Below are positions 59,776-64,000 of a stretch of DNA of 64,000 nt, piece by piece. The position numbers and the translations under genes are program-made. A model generated the notes under the pieces. The model was not told where the DNA came from and did no database searches. It saw only the letters and a list, made by a program, of their open reading frames with translations. This stretch comes from Anaerolineae bacterium (lineage in GTDB: Bacteria > Chloroflexota > Anaerolineae > Promineifilales > Promineifilaceae). The stretch is taken from NCBI GenBank assembly GCA_030425205.1, contig JAUIAP010000032.1:1-64000 (forward strand). Direction: 5' to 3'. Positions within the stretch are counted from its first letter, which is position 1, and every line of letters begins with the position of its first letter.

Positions 59776-60786
59776 TTATCCAATTCTGCTTCGCGGCAAC
59801 GGCCGTTCTGGGACATCTTCCAGCAACCCACCGTGCGCGTACTCTATCATAGCGTTCTGCGTCAAATGATCACCCGCTAGCAGACGTGGCAACACAATAT
59901 CTACAATGTTGTCCTTGGGGCTACGCGCACAGCCGGGCGCACCGACGATGGGGATCTGGTCTGCATAGGCAAGGAGGAGCAGATTGCCTGGATCAACGGG
60001 CGCACCAAAACTTTCGATTGTGCCACCCATGCGCTCGATGGCACGTGGCGCAATGTCGTGACGATCTTGAATCGCCGTCTCGCCAGCCAGAATGATCAAA
60101 TCATGTTGATGCGTAAAGTCGGCAATTGCCGTCGCCATCACCGCCTCATCTGCTTCATCTTCGAGCGGAACAAAATTTGTCGCGGCCAGCGTTGCATTTA
60201 GCGCAGCGAGACGTGGGCGCAGCGCATTTTCAAAGCTGCGCACGATGCGCTCTTTGGCATTTGGGTAGCCCGAGAGGATCAGACCGACACTGCGTTTGGG
60301 CAGGGGGGTAAAGGTTAGCAGATTGGCGTATTGCAGGGCGGCATGGAGCGTTTCGGCCGAAATCGAATAGGGAATGATTTTCAGCGTCGCCACCATTTTG
60401 CCGTTGTCAACGGCCGTGTTGGTCGGCAATGTTGCCAGCGTCACCCCGCTCAACTGATTGAGTGCAAAGAGTTGCGTCACATCAACGCGCACCAGACCCA
60501 ATGCGTCAGAATAGATGTTGACACGCCCCGTCGCACCCTTTGAGCAGTGCAAATGGTCGCCGCTAATGCTCGCAGCGATCTGGCGGGCGGCCTCATCTTC
60601 GGGAATATCAGTTGGGTCAAGTTGGGCGACGTAGAGGGTGGATCGGCCGATTTTTCGCACCTTTTCCACATCTTCCTCTGTGACGACATGCCCTTTGCGC
60701 AAGACACGCCGCCCATCTTCTCCCGTAACATTGTGTCCAAGAATATGTCCAATCGCTTCTGAAAGTGGTACTGAGCCAAATTGCAT
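59776..60786 (-). CDS. Molybdopterin-binding protein (MoeA/MogA-like domain)
   Basis: A 336-residue protein started at ATG 60786 (MQFGSVPLSEAIGHILGHNV), with AGGA about 5 nt before. The N-terminal ~60 residues resemble MoeA (LSEAIGHILGHNVTGEDGRR VLRKGHVVTEEDVE). The C-terminal part contains a MoaB/MogA-type fold: VGLILSGYPNAKERIVRSFE, then DLIILAGETAIQDRHDIAPR and GGTIESFGAPVDPGNLLLLA. Proteins of this make-up accompany genes for molybdenum hydroxylases. With the downstream MoxR-CoxE pair it suggests a set that matures a molybdenum enzyme encoded elsewhere. Confidence 0.85.
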   Translation of the reverse strand: MQFGSVPLSEAIGHILGHNVTGEDGRRVLRKGHVVTEEDVEKVRKIGRSTLYVAQLDPTDIPEDEAARQIAASISGDHLHCSKGATGRVNIYSDALGLVRVDVTQLFALNQLSGVTLATLPTNTAVDNGKMVATLKIIPYSISAETLHAALQYANLLTFTPLPKRSVGLILSGYPNAKERIVRSFENALRPRLAALNATLAATNFVPLEDEADEAVMATAIADFTHQHDLIILAGETAIQDRHDIAPRAIERMGGTIESFGAPVDPGNLLLLAYADQIPIVGAPGCARSPKDNIVDIVLPRLLAGDHLTQNAMIEYAHGGLLEDVPERPLPRSRIG

Positions 60787-60906
60787 AATGTTCCTACTCC
60801 GTTCGTACCGCAAAGTTTACGTTACTTGATAATTCGTGGTGCGTCCACTGGCAAGCATAATGTATGATGCCGTAAATCCAAAGCCCTTGCGGGTTCCCAA
60901 AAATAT

Positions 60907-63900
60907 CTAGCCAGTGAGTAGGGTTGGAAGCAACAGTTTTAGCGAGGGGGGTGACTCATCGGTTGGGTGCGTTGCAACCTGTGACTGCAAAATCGCACCG
61001 CTAGCGGGATGCTGTTTAACCAATCCAAACATTGATCGCGCCAATATATCATCTTCCTGTTCAAAAACCCGCGCCATGAGCGCGACAATGTCGAGAGTCA
61101 GCGGTGTATGACCGAGTTTATGGGCACGCTGCAACGCATGGCGCAATGCATTCTTGGCGGCAACAAGTTCGCCACGCGCCAATGCCAGTTCGCCCATCAG
61201 CGAATCGCCCCATACCATTCCCTCTGCATAGTCGAGATGTTTGCTTAAAGTTTGAACGCGATGGGTCAACTGTGCGGCTTGCTCTGCATCGCCACGCGCC
61301 AACGCCAATCGTGCGAGCAAGCTCCACGTCTGAACAACGGGGGCATCGGCACCGATGTCACTGAATAGCGCGTATGCTTGATGCAATGTTGACTCGGCCG
61401 CCTGCAAATCGGCGGCATAAAATTGCGCTTGTCCCATCACACAGAGGGCATGGCCGTGCACCTGCGTGGCACCCACCTCGGCCGCCAAGCGCGCGCTTTC
61501 TCGTGCTCGTTCTATCGCCTGCGCGAGCCGATTGTGTGCGATGTCGCCGCGCCCTAAATTGAGTAGCGCAACCGCAATACCGCGCTGATCGCCAAATTGC
61601 TCAAACTGTGAGAGCGCACGTTTTGCTAATCGCTCGCCGGTCGCATAGTTGCCCGTTGTAAATGCGATGTCTGCCCGATTGATATTCGCCCGCGCCATCC
61701 CGATCAGGTCATCCAGCTCCGTTGCCAACTCGTAACTCTGTTCATATAGTTTGATTGCCTGCCTAGATGAGCCGTTGTAATGGGCGACCCGCGCGAGTGC
61801 AAATAGACAGAACATGATGCCTTCTGTTTGCTCCAAACGCTGAAAGAGCGTTAGGCTCGCCGTTAAAGTGCTATCTGCGTCTGAAAATTGCATCAGGCGC
61901 GTGTGCGCATTCCCAATGGTGGCCAATGCAACCGCCCGAATAAAGAGGATTGTCGGATCAATCCCATTTAGCTGATCGAGAAGCTGCTGATAGAGAGTGA
62001 CTGTCTCCGTCCAGCGACAACGCATGTCAAAAAAGTAGCCCAACGGTACGACCATTCTTGATAACAGCTCTTGCTCGACTTGGTCGATGCAAAATTCCCA
62101 TGCAACACGGATATTGCCGATTTCGCGTTGGATGTCATCAAGTGCTGTCGCATCGCCCTGTTGAATTTGAGTGTTGCGTACATTTAGAAAGTGAGCGAAG
62201 TAGGCGGCGTGGCGACCGGCGATAGACGGTTCATGCTGTTTTTCGGCCGAAAATTGGCGCAACAATGGGTGCATATCATAGCGTACTTGTGACCGACCAT
62301 TTACGCGATGTAGACGCTGACGCAAAAGCGATTTATCGACCAGCGGAGCTAAATTTGCCCACGATGCATCGGCGACCTGTTGTGCGGCATCGGCCGAAAA
62401 TCCCCCCTTAAACTGTGTCAACCGCGTCAATGTCTGTTGTTCGGTAGGCAAAAGTCTCTGCCATGAATGTTCAAATGCTGCCCGCACGCTGCGATGGCGG
62501 TCGGGTAGATCACGCTGGCGACTGCTCAGAAAATCGAGATTGTCGTTAATCGCCAGCGCAATTTCATGGCACGTGCGCAATCGCGTCCAAACGGCTGCCA
62601 GCTCAATTGCCAGCGGCATGCCTGCCGTCAACGCACAAATCCGTTCGATACAAAGCCTGTTTTCTGTGTCAACGACAAAGCTAGGTCGTTGCCGACTGGC
62701 TGCCTGCACAAATAGGTCGAATGCTTCTGGATCGGATAATCCATCAATTTCGACCAACGCCTCCCAGCGCACATTGAGCCGTTCCCGCGATGTCACTAAA
62801 AACTGGGTGCGCGGTGCATGTTGCAACAGGTTGAGCAGCAGCGGTACACCAGCCAGCAAATGTTCCATGTTGTCCAACACGAGTAGCATATTGCGGTCGC
62901 TTAATGCCTGTACAAGCTGATCTTCGGCCGAAAGATTGCTTTCAATTCGAGCGGTGTTGGCCGTATGCTGGCGCAATGTTTGCAATAGGAGACTGCCCAA
63001 ACTGCTCGCATTTGCCAATCCCGTTAGATCGACAAAAAGAACGCCGTCCAGGAATTGCTCGACCACCTGTGATGCGGCAGCAATAGCCAGCCGTGTCTTA
63101 CCCATCCCGCCCGCACCGACGATCGTAACGAGGCGCGAATGTTGATGCAGCAGCGTCATCACACGGTCTACATCGGCCGATCTGCCAACAAGCTCATTGG
63201 GTTGGGCGGGCAGATTGTGGCGGGCTTGATTGCCGCTTGCCAAGAGGCGTTGATAGAGTGCAGTTGTCTCGTCCGTCGGCTCTGTGCCCAACTCCTCGGC
63301 CAGCAGTCGCCAGCAGCGTTCATACTGCTCCAGTGCCGCGTCGTTGCGACCCAGACGGGCCAACAATGTCATCGCCCAACGGTGCGCGCGCTCCTCCCAC
63401 GGCTCAAATGCTAGCCATTTTTCTGCAAAAACCAATGCGCCAGCGTAATCCCCCGCAGCATCATGTCGTTCGATCAACGTTTCGAGCGCGGCAAACATTT
63501 TGAGTCGCCACGTCTCGCGCTGTGTGATCAACCATGTCTCATATTCGGCCGATTCATCAAAATAGAATCCCGCCAAAAACTCCCCTTGCACATCGAGCAA
63601 CAGTCTCTCAAGCTGACTATAATCTTTTTCGGCCAATGCCGCCTGAATCGACAACAGATCGACATACCCGTCTGGCGGGAGTTCAAAGTGAACGGTGTGG
63701 CGCGTACGCTGGATCGCATCGGGCAGCACGCCCGCGAGATAGGACAACGCCCAGCGCAGATTGCCGCGCCCTTGCTTTTCTGTTTTGTCAGGCCAAATTA
63801 GTTCAACGAGTTGGGGACGGGGAATCGGCCGATTTTGCACAATCAAATAGACTAGCAACGCGACTGCACGCCGCGAGCGAAATGGGACATCTTGATTGTC

Positions 63901-63951
63901 GCTATCTGCAAGTTGAATCGCGCCTAATAGTCGCAGCGCAAACGAATTCAT
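60907..63951 (-). CDS. SARP/BTAD regulator with NB-ARC ATPase and TPR repeats
   Basis: A 1014-residue protein started at ATG 63951 (MNSFALRLLGAIQL); a TTG at 63978 would add 9 residues. A winged-helix OmpR-like DNA-binding domain (about 5-90, ALLVYLIVQNRPIPRPQLVE) is followed by a BTAD helical domain (about 95-240, AGDYAGALVFAEKWLAFEPW). The NB-ARC/STAND ATPase is at about 260-560 (Walker A IVGAGGMGKTRLAIA near 275, MLLVLDNMEHLLAGVPLLL). TPR-like helical pairs fill about 600-1000. Such AfsR/SARP-type proteins switch on nearby genes after a ligand or nucleotide signal; the target here is not visible. Confidence 0.9.
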   Translation of the reverse strand: MNSFALRLLGAIQLADSDNQDVPFRSRRAVALLVYLIVQNRPIPRPQLVELIWPDKTEKQGRGNLRWALSYLAGVLPDAIQRTRHTVHFELPPDGYVDLLSIQAALAEKDYSQLERLLLDVQGEFLAGFYFDESAEYETWLITQRETWRLKMFAALETLIERHDAAGDYAGALVFAEKWLAFEPWEERAHRWAMTLLARLGRNDAALEQYERCWRLLAEELGTEPTDETTALYQRLLASGNQARHNLPAQPNELVGRSADVDRVMTLLHQHSRLVTIVGAGGMGKTRLAIAAASQVVEQFLDGVLFVDLTGLANASSLGSLLLQTLRQHTANTARIESNLSAEDQLVQALSDRNMLLVLDNMEHLLAGVPLLLNLLQHAPRTQFLVTSRERLNVRWEALVEIDGLSDPEAFDLFVQAASRQRPSFVVDTENRLCIERICALTAGMPLAIELAAVWTRLRTCHEIALAINDNLDFLSSRQRDLPDRHRSVRAAFEHSWQRLLPTEQQTLTRLTQFKGGFSADAAQQVADASWANLAPLVDKSLLRQRLHRVNGRSQVRYDMHPLLRQFSAEKQHEPSIAGRHAAYFAHFLNVRNTQIQQGDATALDDIQREIGNIRVAWEFCIDQVEQELLSRMVVPLGYFFDMRCRWTETVTLYQQLLDQLNGIDPTILFIRAVALATIGNAHTRLMQFSDADSTLTASLTLFQRLEQTEGIMFCLFALARVAHYNGSSRQAIKLYEQSYELATELDDLIGMARANINRADIAFTTGNYATGERLAKRALSQFEQFGDQRGIAVALLNLGRGDIAHNRLAQAIERARESARLAAEVGATQVHGHALCVMGQAQFYAADLQAAESTLHQAYALFSDIGADAPVVQTWSLLARLALARGDAEQAAQLTHRVQTLSKHLDYAEGMVWGDSLMGELALARGELVAAKNALRHALQRAHKLGHTPLTLDIVALMARVFEQEDDILARSMFGLVKQHPASGAILQSQVATHPTDESPPSLKLLLPTLLTG

Positions 63952-64000
63952 GGAGCTGTTTTCCTGTCGATTATGCAAACGTTCCGCAAACGCTTATTGT

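Larger units (their letters stand above)
595..63830. repeat. Highly iterated palindrome TCGGCCGA (about 80 copies, HIP1-like)
   Basis: The octamer TCGGCCGA recurs about 80 times by hand count, about one per 800 bp; a random 8-mer of this composition would be expected about once in 64 kb. Nearly every copy reads W-TCGGCCGA-W. Copies start for example near 595, 839, 4505, 5360, 14736, 20322, 31895, 31946, 32165, 54064, 54112 and 63174. About 78 lie in genes or a gene remnant and two are intergenic (14736, 20322). In genes about 53 are read as Ser-Ala-Glu/Asp, 14 as Ile/Phe/Leu-Gly-Arg and 11 as x-Arg-Pro-x. It resembles cyanobacterial HIP1 (GCGATCGC) in length, symmetry and coding location. Function unknown. 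Confidence 0.9.

Noticed and set aside
595..63830. TCGGCCGA as a set of terminators or transposon ends
   Set aside because: Nearly all copies lie inside intact genes in varied frames and without flanking inverted repeats, so neither role fits in general; only the copy at 14736 is part of a terminator.

Overview
The window is about 64 kb of bacterial chromosome with roughly 52-54 % GC (estimated by eye), dense protein-coding genes on both strands and three tRNA genes. I see no rRNA, CRISPR array, prophage or intact insertion sequence. The gene mix suggests a free-living Chloroflexota bacterium, perhaps of the Anaerolineae/Caldilineae type. The pointers are a LysM-anchored glycosidase, an acyl-CoA dehydrogenase/SDR/phosphatase cluster, a BTAD/NB-ARC/TPR regulator, MoxR-CoxE maturation genes and a CcmE with a cysteine haem site. 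This assignment is inferred from gene content only.

Layout. 0.3-0.5 kb: tRNA-Gly and tRNA-Pro. 0.5-9.5 kb: a LysM glycosidase, a membrane protein, lipoproteins, a YciI protein, a LysE remnant, an unrecognised secreted protein, a MuiA-like protein and a sulfotransferase. 9.6-14.5 kb: a glycogen-debranching enzyme, a TetR regulator and a large surface glycosidase-like protein. 14.8-20.3 kb: a four-gene amino-acid ABC transporter (aapJQMP order). 20.6-26.3 kb: mutS, a D-2-hydroxyacid dehydrogenase, pyrophosphatase and an acyl-CoA dehydrogenase. 26.4-32.2 kb: cupin and CPBP protease, then an MhqO/MhqD-like detoxification pair facing a TetR gene across a shared promoter region, and a multidomain lipoprotein. 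32.3-36.7 kb: tRNA-Gln, a small membrane protein, a membrane-anchored cyclophilin, an amidohydrolase fused to a DUF1858-like domain, and a subtilase. 36.7-38.5 kb: a MITE-like element, a gene remnant and zwf. 38.9-41 kb: NfeD-like protein and flotillin. 41.2-45.2 kb: an acyl-CoA dehydrogenase, phosphatase and SDR cluster, and a HAD hydrolase. 45.2-48.5 kb: ccmH, ccmF and ccmE (System I cytochrome c maturation). 48.5-52.7 kb: an FHA protein and moaC-pyrE-moaD-moaE, then a PIG-L deacetylase. 52.8-57.4 kb: a response regulator, a RelA/SpoT homologue and an ECF sigma/anti-sigma pair. 57.6-60.8 kb: CoxE-like, MoxR and molybdopterin-binding proteins. 60.9-64 kb: a SARP/BTAD NB-ARC regulator.

The strongest unexplained signal lies across all genes. 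The octamer palindrome TCGGCCGA, almost always with A or T on each side, occurs about 80 times by my hand count. Roughly one copy is expected by chance. It lies almost wholly inside coding sequence and is read in all three codon phases (mostly Ser-Ala-Glu/Asp, also Ile/Phe-Gly-Arg and Arg-Pro). It looks like the HIP1 highly iterated palindrome of cyanobacteria, but with a different sequence. Other points worth a look are a permease with an inserted segment resembling its own substrate-binding protein, a RelA/SpoT whose synthetase motifs look eroded, a ~199-bp element with terminal inverted repeats, and several small dispersed hairpin repeat families.
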